Shown one piece after another: positions 25,104 to 34,946 of a stretch of 64,000 bases of DNA. The notes beneath the pieces were generated by a model, which did not search any database, was not told where the DNA came from, and saw only the letters and a program-made list of their open reading frames with translations. A program made the position numbers and the translations under genes. The stretch lies in NCBI GenBank assembly GCA_002840015.1, contig PGZE01000009.1:46546-110545 (forward strand). Direction: 5' to 3'. This stretch comes from Gammaproteobacteria bacterium HGW-Gammaproteobacteria-2 (lineage in GTDB: Bacteria > Pseudomonadota > Gammaproteobacteria > Xanthomonadales > Xanthomonadaceae). The stretch's first letter is position 1. The number at the start of each line of letters is the position of its first letter.

Positions 25104-25136
25104 GGTTGCCGCGTGCCAACCAAGCGGCACGCGGTC
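25104..25136. repeat. Inverted repeat with CCGCGTGCC arms downstream of the DUF4124 gene
   Basis: CCGCGTGCC and its complement GGCACGCGG are separated by about 8-9 bases, just past the stop of the leftward DUF4124 gene. A 9-bp GC stem without a T-run. Possibly a weak terminator. Confidence 0.45.
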
Positions 25137-25153
25137 ATTGCCTCAGCGTCAGG

Positions 25154-25588
25154 TCAATCGCAAAAGGCGGTGATGGCACCCTGTGCGCGCTTGAGCTCAG
25201 CCTGGCGCTGCCCGGCATCCAGCAACTCATTGACGCCGTCGCCGTCGGTATCCTGCACAACGTCCTGATTGCTCTGCAGCGTAGCCAGGTTTTGCCTGGC
25301 GCGCTCGCACTGCTGCATGCGTACTGCTGCGATCGACTGATTGCTGGGTGCTGCGGGTGACGCGCTGGCCACGGTAGTGCTTTCAGCGGTGGCGGTGGCT
25401 GCAGGCGGGCTGCGGTTAACCACCACCTCGCGTACGCCGGCATCATCGCCCGGAGGCGGTGAGTCGGCGTAATGCGACACGCCCTTGTCATCGACCCAGT
25501 GATAGACCTGGTCCTGCGCATGGGCGCCCATGAACAGGGTCAGCAGGGCCAAAGTTGTGGTGAATCGCGTTACGAACAGGTTGCGCAT
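25154..25588 (-). CDS. Exported DUF4124-domain protein
   Basis: A 144-residue protein with a signal peptide ending MGAHA. The mature start DQVYHWVDDKGVSHYADSPP is the DUF4124 core, a small domain common in xanthomonads and pseudomonads. An Ala/Pro/Ser-rich linker follows, then a helical C-terminus with two Cys (QQCERARQNL and the final FCD) that could pair in the periplasm. DTDGDGVNELLD looks like a calcium-loop-type acidic segment. Function unknown. Divergent from pssA. Confidence 0.82.
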   Translation of the reverse strand: MRNLFVTRFTTTLALLTLFMGAHAQDQVYHWVDDKGVSHYADSPPPGDDAGVREVVVNRSPPAATATAESTTVASASPAAPSNQSIAAVRMQQCERARQNLATLQSNQDVVQDTDGDGVNELLDAGQRQAELKRAQGAITAFCD

Positions 25589-25731
25589 CGTGGGGGCTTC
25601 CGCGGGGGCCTGCGTGCAGTTTAGCGCCTTGTGCGCCGCGAATCACACCGCTTGGCAGGACAATGCTGCCGTTGGGCTGGCAACCACGGCTGGAGTAGCT
25701 ACACTGTTGCTTCTTATCAAAGGGGCCGCCC

Positions 25732-26499
25732 ATGAGCGATTTATCGCCAGCGCCCGCGCCACGTTCGCGCGGAATCTATCTGCTGCCCAACCTGCTGACC
25801 ACTGGAGGTCTGTTCTCCGGGTTCTACGCCATCCTGGCGGCGGCGGATGGCCGATTCGAAATTGCCTGTATCGCGGTGTTCGTTGCCGGGTTGTTCGACA
25901 GCCTGGATGGACGTATTGCCCGCTATACCGGCACCTCCAGCGAGTTTGGCGTGCAATACGATTCGCTCGCGGACCTGGTCAGTTTCGGCATGGCGCCGGC
26001 ACTGGTGATGTATCACTGGGCGCTGGTACACCTGAAAGGTGACGCTTCGGTGCTGGGCAAGGTGGGTTGGGCCGCCGCGTTTTTGTATGTCGCCTGCGCC
26101 GCGCTGCGGCTGGCGCGTTTCAACACGCAGGTGGGTTCGGCCGACAAACGCTGGTTCATCGGTCTGGCCAGCCCCGCAGCGGCCGGCTTGTTGATGGCGT
26201 TTGTGTGGACCTTCAACGACCTGGGCTTCAGCGGCAATGAGCTGCGCCATGTTGCGCTGGTGCTGACCGTGTGCGCGGCGCTGGCGATGGTGAGCCGGGT
26301 GCGTTACTACAGTTTCAAGGCCGCGCCACGTTCGGATCGGGTGCCATTTTTATTCATGCTGCTGGCGGTGCTGGTGATCGTGGCGCTGTTCATTGACCCG
26401 CCCAAGGTGCTGCTGGCGGTGGGCTTGGCGTATCTGGTTTCCGGGCCATTGGGTTGGTTGTGGCAGCGCCGCAAGCGCAGCGGAGTAGGCGCGGAATGA
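25732..26499 (+). CDS. pssA: CDP-diacylglycerol-serine O-phosphatidyltransferase
   Basis: A 255-residue membrane enzyme of the CDP-alcohol phosphatidyltransferase type. The catalytic motif is DGRIARYTGTSSEFGVQYDS followed by LAD, with the spacing D-G-x2-A-R-x8-G-x3-D-x3-D. About eight hydrophobic segments follow LLPNLLTTGGLFSGFYAI. It makes phosphatidylserine, the precursor of phosphatidylethanolamine, at the inner membrane. AGGGG precedes the ATG. It overlaps the next small gene by four bases. Confidence 0.95.
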   Translation: MSDLSPAPAPRSRGIYLLPNLLTTGGLFSGFYAILAAADGRFEIACIAVFVAGLFDSLDGRIARYTGTSSEFGVQYDSLADLVSFGMAPALVMYHWALVHLKGDASVLGKVGWAAAFLYVACAALRLARFNTQVGSADKRWFIGLASPAAAGLLMAFVWTFNDLGFSGNELRHVALVLTVCAALAMVSRVRYYSFKAAPRSDRVPFLFMLLAVLVIVALFIDPPKVLLAVGLAYLVSGPLGWLWQRRKRSGVGAE

Positions 26500-26855
26500 G
26501 TGCCGGCAGCGCGCCAGCGTTGCAGTTTTCGCCGCGCCAGAAGCAGTTGTTGCAGGCGATGGGTTACACCGTGTGGCAGCCGGCGCAGCGCGTGGCGGCG
26601 AACCAGCGGCTGACGCTGGAGCTGGATGCAAGCGCAGTGAAATCGCCGGTGCTCAAGGCGATGCTGGCGTATGTGGGGTTGGATATCGCGCAGGCACTGG
26701 AGAAAAATCTGCCCGCTGAGCGCGTGTCCCTGGTCTGGGAGATGCCGGGCGCTGCGCTGGTATTGCCCGGCACGTCGGCGCTGCGCAGTGCAGCGGTAAA
26801 GCGCAGCCTATGGCCGGCACTGCGCGCCATGCGGCGATCACTCGCGTCATCATGA
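26496..26855 (+). CDS. Small protein upstream of rimI; candidate DNA polymerase III psi subunit (HolD-like)
   Basis: A 119-residue protein beginning MSAGSAPALQFSPRQKQLLQ, in ATGA overlaps with both pssA and rimI. LLQAMGYTVWQP resembles the N-terminal 'QLQQLGITQW' of E. coli HolD, which is also encoded directly before rimI. The rest is weakly conserved (WEMPGAALVLPGTSALRS). In HolD the N-terminal peptide contacts the clamp loader and the rest binds HolC, and holC is also present in this window. Identification rests on position and a short similarity, so it is tentative. Confidence 0.6.
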   Translation: MSAGSAPALQFSPRQKQLLQAMGYTVWQPAQRVAANQRLTLELDASAVKSPVLKAMLAYVGLDIAQALEKNLPAERVSLVWEMPGAALVLPGTSALRSAAVKRSLWPALRAMRRSLASS

Positions 26856-27340
26856 GTGCGCAGCGCCAGGTGCGAGCCCTGATCCGGCCGATGACCGAGG
26901 CCGATCTCGATTCGGTGATGGCGATCGAGTTGCGCGCCTATCCCTATCCCTGGACCGACGGCATTTTTCGCGATTGCATCCGCGCCGGCCACCATGCCTG
27001 GGTGCTTGATCGCGATGGCAGCCTGTGCGGTTACGGCGTGCTCAGCATTGCCGCCAATGAAGGGCACCTGTTGAATGTGTGTGTGGCACCGGAGTTCCAG
27101 GGCCGTGGCCTGGGTCGGCGATTGCTGCGGCGCATGCTGGATATCGCACGCTGGCATCATGCCCAGCGCGTGTTTCTCGAAGTGCGGCCGAGCAATCCGC
27201 ATGCGGTCGCGCTGTATCAGGATGAGGGCTTCAACGAAGTCGGGCGGCGGCGCGGCTATTACCCGGATGGCAATGGCCGCGAGGACGCGATCGTGATGGC
27301 GATGGAGCTGCTCAGCGGCGATGACTGGCCGCCGAAGTAG
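26852..27340 (+). CDS. rimI: Ribosomal protein bS18-alanine N-acetyltransferase
   Basis: A 162-residue GNAT protein. The start at 26852 is in an ATGA overlap with the upstream gene. RPMTEADLDSVMAIELRAYP opens the fold. NVCVAPEFQGRGLGRRLL is the acetyl-CoA pyrophosphate loop (Q/RGxGxG/A), and FLEVRPSNPHAVALYQDEGF the RimI-typical end with RRRGYYPDGNGREDAIVM. It acetylates the N-terminal Ala of ribosomal protein S18. Confidence 0.93.
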   Translation: MSAQRQVRALIRPMTEADLDSVMAIELRAYPYPWTDGIFRDCIRAGHHAWVLDRDGSLCGYGVLSIAANEGHLLNVCVAPEFQGRGLGRRLLRRMLDIARWHHAQRVFLEVRPSNPHAVALYQDEGFNEVGRRRGYYPDGNGREDAIVMAMELLSGDDWPPK

Positions 27341-27393
27341 CGTGCGTTGTGGAGGATTGGCCAGCAACCGATCATGCGGTTTTAGCTGGATTA

Positions 27394-27420
27394 CCGTCGC
27401 CCACAGAGTGGGCTCCTATC
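27394..27420. repeat. Short GTCGCCCACAGAGTGG repeat
   Basis: A relative of the short CCACCCTGTGGGCGACCG sequence also seen at 27740-27762, 31124-31140 and 41351-41382. Always next to a REP-like element. Confidence 0.55.
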
Positions 27421-27442
27421 AAACACACTGCAACGCTCATTT

Positions 27443-27570
27443 GTAGCAACGGTGTTACTCGCTGGTGCCAATCTGTGCTGTTGTGGGAGCGGGCCTTGCC
27501 CGCGAATGATCTGGCGACAGCTTCGCGCGCAGAGCCTGCCCCAGACTTGATCTGGGGCGCGCTCCCACAA
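27443..27570 (+). repeat. REP-like repeat, GTGGGAGC family, copy 2
   Basis: A full-length copy: leader GTTACTCGCTGGTGCCAATC, GTGGGAGCGGGCCTTGCCCG hairpin, GCGACAGCTTCGCGCGCA, CCCCAGACTTGATCTGGGG hairpin and closing GCTCCCAC. It is a near-identical direct repeat of copy 3 with a period of 160 bp. Together the two copies fill the 453-bp gap between rimI and valS, in which no gene is seen. Confidence 0.88.
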
Positions 27571-27602
27571 AAAGCAGAGATCGTCGGCGAAGGCTTCCCT
27601 GT

Positions 27603-27730
27603 GTAGCAACGGCGTTACTCGCTGGTGCCAATCTGTGCTGTTGTGGGAGCGGGCCTTGCCCGCGAACGATCTGGCGACAGCTTCGCGCGCAGAGCCTGCC
27701 CCAGACTTGATCTGGGGCGCGCTCCCACAA
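27603..27730 (+). repeat. REP-like repeat, GTGGGAGC family, copy 3
   Basis: Nearly identical to copy 2, differing at two bases over 128 (GGTGTTAC/GGCGTTAC; AATGAT/AACGAT). The high identity suggests recent tandem duplication, which includes a GCAGAGATCGTCGGCGAAGG spacer also found after copy 5. Confidence 0.88.
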
Positions 27731-27739
27731 ACGCTGTAG

Positions 27740-27762
27740 GAGGCCACCCTGTGGGCGACCGG
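27740..27762. repeat. Short CCACCCTGTGGGCGACCG repeat
   Basis: AGGCCACCCTGTGGGCGACC just after REP copy 3. The reverse complement recurs at 31124-31140. Confidence 0.55.
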
Positions 27763-27793
27763 CTACACGGCGTCGCAACGGATACTGGCTGGC

Positions 27794-30610
<2,817 letters not shown>

Positions 30611-30885
30611 GGCGGAATCGGATTCGGTGGTTGGCGGGAGGCGCAGGCTGCGCGGCGCACAATCGCTCATTATCGCCGCAAACCGCAATGTATGACTACG
30701 GCGGCGGAGTTTGTGCTGGTAGTTGATCGCGTTGTACACGCGACTTGAAGCCGGGCTTGCAAGCCTGCGGCTTGTGTAACTTCAAAGCAAAGCTTTCAAG
30801 CCTGCGGCCGGCGAGGACCTCACGCGGCGGAGAGGACCCGACGCCTTGCGCCGGGCGCACATCGGTGCGGCTCGGGCCGCGCATT

Positions 30886-30990
30886 CGGCAACTGCTCCTG
30901 CGTTGCTCTCGTCCGCAGTTCCAGACGCGGCTCTACCTCGGCAACCGCTCCTGCGTTGCTCTACCTCGGCAACTGCTCCTGCGTTGCTCT
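30886..30990. repeat. Minisatellite-like repeat, CGGCAACTGCTCCTGCGTTGCTCT unit (three copies)
   Basis: Copies of the 24-base unit lie at 30886-30909, 30939-30962 and 30967-30990; the last two have a 28-bp period joined by ACCT. They lie in the 750-bp stretch 30611-31360 between valS and holC, in which no convincing gene is seen. The short open frames there are made of repeat. Confidence 0.75.
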
Positions 30991-30994
30991 ACCT

Positions 30995-31070
30995 CCTGCA
31001 TCCATGCAGTCGTCCTGCATCCATGCAGTCGTCCGGCATCCATGCAGTCGTCCGGCATCCATGCCGTCGC
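30995..31070. repeat. Tandem 19-bp repeat, four copies
   Basis: Four consecutive 19-bp units of CCTGCATCCATGCAGTCGT (30995-31013, 31014-31032, 31033-31051, 31052-31070), the later ones with CCGG for CCTG. Each contains a small TGCAT/ATGCA palindrome. Units follow without spacers, so this is not a CRISPR array. Copy number is likely to vary between strains. Confidence 0.85.
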
Positions 31071-31123
31071 CCTGCGCTACAGTGCAGCTTTGCCGTTTCA
31101 TCCCACTGCACCATTGTGATAAC

Positions 31124-31140
31124 GGTCGCCCACAGGGTGG
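31124..31140. repeat. Short repeat, reverse copy of CCACCCTGTGGGCGACC
   Basis: GGTCGCCCACAGGGTGG lies 25 bp before REP copy 4, the mirror image of the arrangement at copy 3. Confidence 0.55.
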
Positions 31141-31164
31141 CTACAGGGAGCGGTACCGCTTGTC

Positions 31165-31253
31165 TGTGGGAGCGCGCCCCAGATCAAGTCTGGGGCAGGC
31201 TCTGCGCACGAAGCGCTTTCGCCAGTTCGTTCGCCGGCAGGCCGGCTCCCACA
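31165..31253 (-). repeat. REP-like repeat, GTGGGAGC family, copy 4 (inverted)
   Basis: Read on the minus strand it has GTGGGAGCCGGCCTGCCGGC, GCAGAGCCTG, CCCCAGACTTGATCTGGGG and GCTCCCAC in the same order as copies 2 and 3. The leader is absent. It lies between the minisatellites and holC. Confidence 0.8.
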
Positions 31254-31360
31254 GAGGCACTGGCTCGCACCGGCGTGCAACACGGTTGCTCCACAGGGGC
31301 AACACGCGGTTTTTTGTAGACACCCTGTGAGCGACCGAGGTCCCGAGTCCCGAGTTCTCT

Positions 31361-31783
31361 CTACATATCGTGCTTGTTGAGGGTGAAGCCGCGCTCTTGG
31401 TATGCGCGCCAACGCGCGCGCAGCGGTTCGCGCGCGGCGGGGTCGGCGGGTACTACTTCCAGCACACGCTGGTATTGGCCGGGTGCGATCGCATCGCGCA
31501 GATTGATCACCAGCGGCCGGTCCGCGGTGTCGGTGTCAGGCGCCACGATCAGGATCGGGGTGATCGCATCGTCCTCGTCGCTGCCGGCAATCTGGTGCGG
31601 CAGGTAGGCGTCCTCGTCGAACTCCCACAGCAGCGCATCGAGCGCCTCGGCCTGCGCAGCGTCGCGCGCCAGGATCAGGGTGTGCTGCCCGGCGGCAAGC
31701 GCACGCTTGGCCAGTTCGCACACCAGCAACAGCGGCTGTTCGAGGAAACGGGGTTTGGCAATCAGGTAGAAATCGGCGCGCAT
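31361..31783 (-). CDS. holC: DNA polymerase III chi subunit
   Basis: A 140-residue protein beginning MRADFYLIAKPRFLEQPLLL, with KRALAAGQHTLILARD, LLWEFDEDAYLPHQIAG and PLVINLRD, all typical of HolC. It links the clamp loader to single-strand-binding protein on the lagging strand through the psi subunit. It lies upstream of valS on the same strand, as in E. coli, but separated by 750 bp of repeats. The GNAT gene lies 60 bp upstream. Confidence 0.93.
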   Translation of the reverse strand: MRADFYLIAKPRFLEQPLLLVCELAKRALAAGQHTLILARDAAQAEALDALLWEFDEDAYLPHQIAGSDEDDAITPILIVAPDTDTADRPLVINLRDAIAPGQYQRVLEVVPADPAAREPLRARWRAYQERGFTLNKHDM

Positions 31784-31843
31784 GGGCTCGTGAGCTATAG
31801 CAAAGACGGTGACTGAAGTTTACGTGCAGCGCTGGTGCCGGCG

Positions 31844-32317
31844 TCAGCCATCACCCATACGCGGCAGCGTGGCCTCGTACATGTGATAACCGGCATCGTG
31901 CATGCCAAGGCTTTGGTAGGTGCGTTGAGCGGTACTGTTTTCCTTTTCCACATACAGGCGCAAGCCGCACACTGCGGGCGTTTGCGCTGCTTCGTCGCGT
32001 ACGTGTTGATACAGTGCGGCGTAGACCCCGCAGCGGCGATGGGCAGGGGCAACGTACACGCTTTGGATCCACCACCAGTCGGCGGCGCGCCAGTCGCTCC
32101 ATTCATAGGTCACCATCAGCGTGCCGGCGGGTTCGCCGTTGCGCTCGGCTAGCCAGTAGCGGCCACGTTGCGGCTGTGCGAGCGCGGTGGCGATGCCGCG
32201 TTGTACGGTGTCCGGGTCGAGCTGCTTGTGCTCAGTCTCCATTGCCATCGCGCAGGCCCACTGCACCAGCAGAGGGGTATCGTCACGGTGCGCGGGGCGG
32301 ATATGGATGTCGTTCAT
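31844..32317 (-). CDS. GNAT-family N-acetyltransferase
   Basis: A 157-residue single-domain acetyltransferase: IRPAHRDDTPLLVQWA at the start, WWIQSVYVAPAHRRCGVYAA as the acetyl-CoA loop region (with RRCGVY in place of the usual RGKGIG-type loop) and RLYVEKENSTAQRTYQSLGM near the end. ATGA overlap with the truncated ntrC. Substrate unknown. Confidence 0.85.
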   Translation of the reverse strand: MNDIHIRPAHRDDTPLLVQWACAMAMETEHKQLDPDTVQRGIATALAQPQRGRYWLAERNGEPAGTLMVTYEWSDWRAADWWWIQSVYVAPAHRRCGVYAALYQHVRDEAAQTPAVCGLRLYVEKENSTAQRTYQSLGMHDAGYHMYEATLPRMGDG

Positions 32318-33639
32318 CGGCGCGTTCTTCCGGATGGAGCCCGTAGTTTACGGGTAACGGTATTGCGCCCCAACCCAAGACGCTGCGCGGCGTGTTGGCG
32401 GTGACCGTTGCAGTGGGCGAGTGCCGCCTCCAGCAACACGCGGTCGAGCACAGCACTGGCACGGGCGTGCAGGCCCGATTCGCCGGCGGCCAGTGCGCTG
32501 TCGGCCCAGTGTTTGAGCGCATCACTCCAGTCGCTGCTGTTGGCGGATAGAGATGCCGAGGTTGCCGGCTGCGCCTGCGCCACATCCTCGGCGGTGATGG
32601 TGTCGCCCGGCGCCAGCACCGCCAATCGCCACAGGCAGTTTTCCAGCTCGCGCACGTTGCCCGGCCATGGTTGCTGTTGCAGCACGCGCAGAGCCTCGGC
32701 GGTGAGCCGGCGCGGATTGCCGCCGAGGTGGGCAACCGCCTGCGCGAGAAACCGCTCCGCCAGTGCGGTAATGTCGGTGCGGCGCTCGCGCAGCGGCGGC
32801 AGGTGCAGGCGCACCACGTTCAACCGGTGCAACAGGTCGGCACGAAACTGGCTGTCGCGCACGCGCTGCTCAAGGTCCTGGTGGGTGGCGGCGATGACCC
32901 GCACATCGACCTGGATCAGCTCGCGGCCACCGACGCGGAAAAACTCGCCTTCGGCCAGTACCCGCAGCAGCCGCGTTTGCAGCGATGCCGGCATGTCGCC
33001 GATTTCATCGAGAAACAGGGTGCCGCCGTGGGCTTGTTCAAAACGGCCGACGTGGCGTTTGCTGGCGCCGGTGAACGCGCCGGCTTCGTGGCCGAACAGC
33101 TCGCTTTCCAGCAATTCGGCGGGAATGGCCGCGGTGTTGAGCGCGATGAAGGGTTTGCCGGCACGTGGCGATTCGCGGTGCAGCGCGCGTGCGACCAGTT
33201 CCTTGCCGGTGCCGGTTTCGCCGGTGATCAGCACCGCCAGTGACACTTGCGACAGGCGGCCGATCGCGCGATACAGATCGCGCATGGCCGGGGTTTCGCC
33301 GATCAGGTCGGGCTCGGCATCGCCCGGCCCGGGCCCGGATTGTGCCGTTGCGTGCGGACGTTGCAGCAGGCGCTCGGCGAGGGCGATTGCGTCGTCGAGA
33401 TCGAAGGGTTTGGACAGGTATTCCAGCGCACCGCCGCGAAACGCGCCAGCGGTCGAGGCGATGTCGGTGTAGGCGCTCATCACCACCACCGGCAGCGTTG
33501 GTGCGCGGGTCTTGAGCGCTTCGAGAAATGCGAGGCCGTCCATGCCGGGCATGCGGATGTCGGTGAACACCAGTGCCGGCAACGGCTCGCTATCGAGTGC
33601 GGCCAGCGCGGCTTCGGCGCTGTCGAACGCGAGTTGCGA
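32314..33639 (-). pseudogene. Nitrogen regulator NtrC (GlnG), lacking the first ~30 codons
   Basis: The frame directly after the ntrB stop reads SQLAFDSAEAALAALDSEPL then FTDIRMPGMDGLAF. Alignment from memory with E. coli NtrC places its first residue near position 30. The N-terminal strand with the acidic pair (WVVDDD) and the start codon are missing; the phospho-acceptor Asp in FTDIRMPG remains. The only in-frame start is a TTG at 33582. The rest is intact: Lys of the receiver (LSKPFD), Walker A GETGTGKE, GAFTGA for sigma-54 contact, LFLDEIGDMP, and a Fis-type helix-turn-helix ending AQRLGLGRNTVTRKL. As written it cannot be phosphorylated normally, though a deregulated activator is possible. 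Confidence 0.75.
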
Positions 33640-34680
33640 TCAGGCGTCGGCATCAGTGTTCTCCACCGGTTCCTGCGCCGGCAGCAGCAAGGTGAATACG
33701 GTGTGCCCCGGGCGCGAGCGGTAACCCAGGCTACCGCCATGTTCGCGCGCCACTTGTTGTGCCAGTGGCAGGCCGAGGCCGCTGCCCTGTGCGCGGCCAC
33801 TGACCAGCGGCAGGAAGATGCGTTCGGCCAGATCGTTGGGTACACCGCGCCCGTCGTCAGTGATTTCCACCCGCAGGGCGAGGCGATGGCCGTGCTCGCC
33901 AATCAGCACATTACGCTCGGCACGGGTACGCAGGCTCACCGTGCCAGCACCGGATTCGAGCGCATTGCGCACTAGATTCCACAGTGCCTGGGTGAGACGG
34001 TCGGGGTCGGCGGCGAACTCGGGCAGGCTGGGATCGTAATCGCGCTCGATGCGGATCGCCCAACCGGCTTCGGCCTCGGCCAGTTGCCGCACCCGTTCGA
34101 GTACGGCGTGGATATTGGTCGGGCGCAGCGGTTGCGCCGGAATCGGGGTAATCAGGCGGTCGAGCAGGGTGCTCAGGCGATCCACTTCCGAGCCAATCAA
34201 GGCGACCAGCTCCAGCGATTGCTCGCCCTCGACGCGGCGGCCGAGCAATTGCGCGGCACCTTTCAGCCCAGCCAGCGGGTTGCGCAGTTCGTGCGCCAGC
34301 CCGCGCAGCGCCGCCGACAACGCCGCCGGCAATGCGGTGGCGGGGTCTTCGCCGGGAAACTCGTCGGTCGGGTGGGCTTCGAGCAACAGCGAGCCATCGC
34401 GCTCGCGGGTCAGCAGCAGGTCGGCGAAGTGCTCTGCTCCCGACGGCGCGCGCAGTCGCGCACGGCGCACCCGCACGGTATCGCTGCGCTCGCGCTGGCG
34501 TTCAAGTACTTGTGCCAGTCGCACTTCCTCGGCATCGAGCACGCTCAGTTGCAGGTCGATCAGGCGGCGCGCACTGGTGCCCAGCCAGGCCGCAAAAGCG
34601 GCGTTGCAGCCGCGCACCAAGTGGGTGCTGTCGGTCCAGAGCATCGGCGTAGCCAAGCCATTGGTTGCGGTGGTATCCAT
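33640..34680 (-). CDS. glnL: Nitrogen regulation sensor kinase NtrB
   Basis: A 346-residue soluble histidine kinase. The N-terminal PAS-like domain (MLWTDSTHLVRGCNAAFAAW, LIDLQLSVLDAEE) is followed by the H-box GLAHELRNPLAGLKGAAQLL. The N-box is LWNLVRNALESGA, and the G boxes are ITDDGRGVP and GSGLGLPLAQQVAREHGG. With PII signalling it phosphorylates or dephosphorylates NtrC according to nitrogen status. It is directly followed, in the same frame and without a spacer, by the truncated ntrC, so the 3' side of this gene borders a deletion. No glnA is seen nearby. Confidence 0.93.
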   Translation of the reverse strand: MDTTATNGLATPMLWTDSTHLVRGCNAAFAAWLGTSARRLIDLQLSVLDAEEVRLAQVLERQRERSDTVRVRRARLRAPSGAEHFADLLLTRERDGSLLLEAHPTDEFPGEDPATALPAALSAALRGLAHELRNPLAGLKGAAQLLGRRVEGEQSLELVALIGSEVDRLSTLLDRLITPIPAQPLRPTNIHAVLERVRQLAEAEAGWAIRIERDYDPSLPEFAADPDRLTQALWNLVRNALESGAGTVSLRTRAERNVLIGEHGHRLALRVEITDDGRGVPNDLAERIFLPLVSGRAQGSGLGLPLAQQVAREHGGSLGYRSRPGHTVFTLLLPAQEPVENTDADA

Positions 34681-34741
34681 TGCACCAGTTTAGTGCAGTG
34701 CGCGGCGATTGAAAGCACGGTATTGACCAAGCACGAGTTCC

Positions 34742-34931
34742 GAGTCCCGGGTATTGAAAAGGCGGGGGTCCGCAAAGAACGCAAAAGACGCAAATAACAG
34801 CGATGGGTTGGCGACTGTCGGGTTTCGCCACGCTCTACTCATCCTTCTACTGGCTCGGCTTCGTGCTTTCCTTTGCGCACTTGGCGTCCTTTGCGGACCC
34901 AGTATGCTTTACGGTTCTCCCGAGTCCCGAG
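34742..34931 (+). repeat. Dispersed element A with CGCAAAG-rich inverted ends
   Basis: The left arm at about 34768-34794 (GTCCGCAAAGAACGCAAAAG) and the right arm at 34871-34898 are imperfect complements over 27 bases. GAGTCCCGGG/CCCGAGTCCCGAG sequences lie outside. About 75 bp lie between the arms. The reverse complement closely matches element B (49085-49265) over its whole length. It fills the 266-bp gap between kef and glnL; no gene seen. Confidence 0.8.
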
Positions 34932-34946
34932 TCGGTCTGCCGGCGC

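Noticed and set aside
30995-31070. CRISPR array
   Set aside because: Units are 19 bp with no unique spacers and no cas genes; it is a plain tandem repeat.
30846-31330. Small coding frames in the valS-holC gap
   Set aside because: Their proteins are translations of the repeats (for example LLRCS and HPCSRPASMQS repeats) with no ribosome site or homology.
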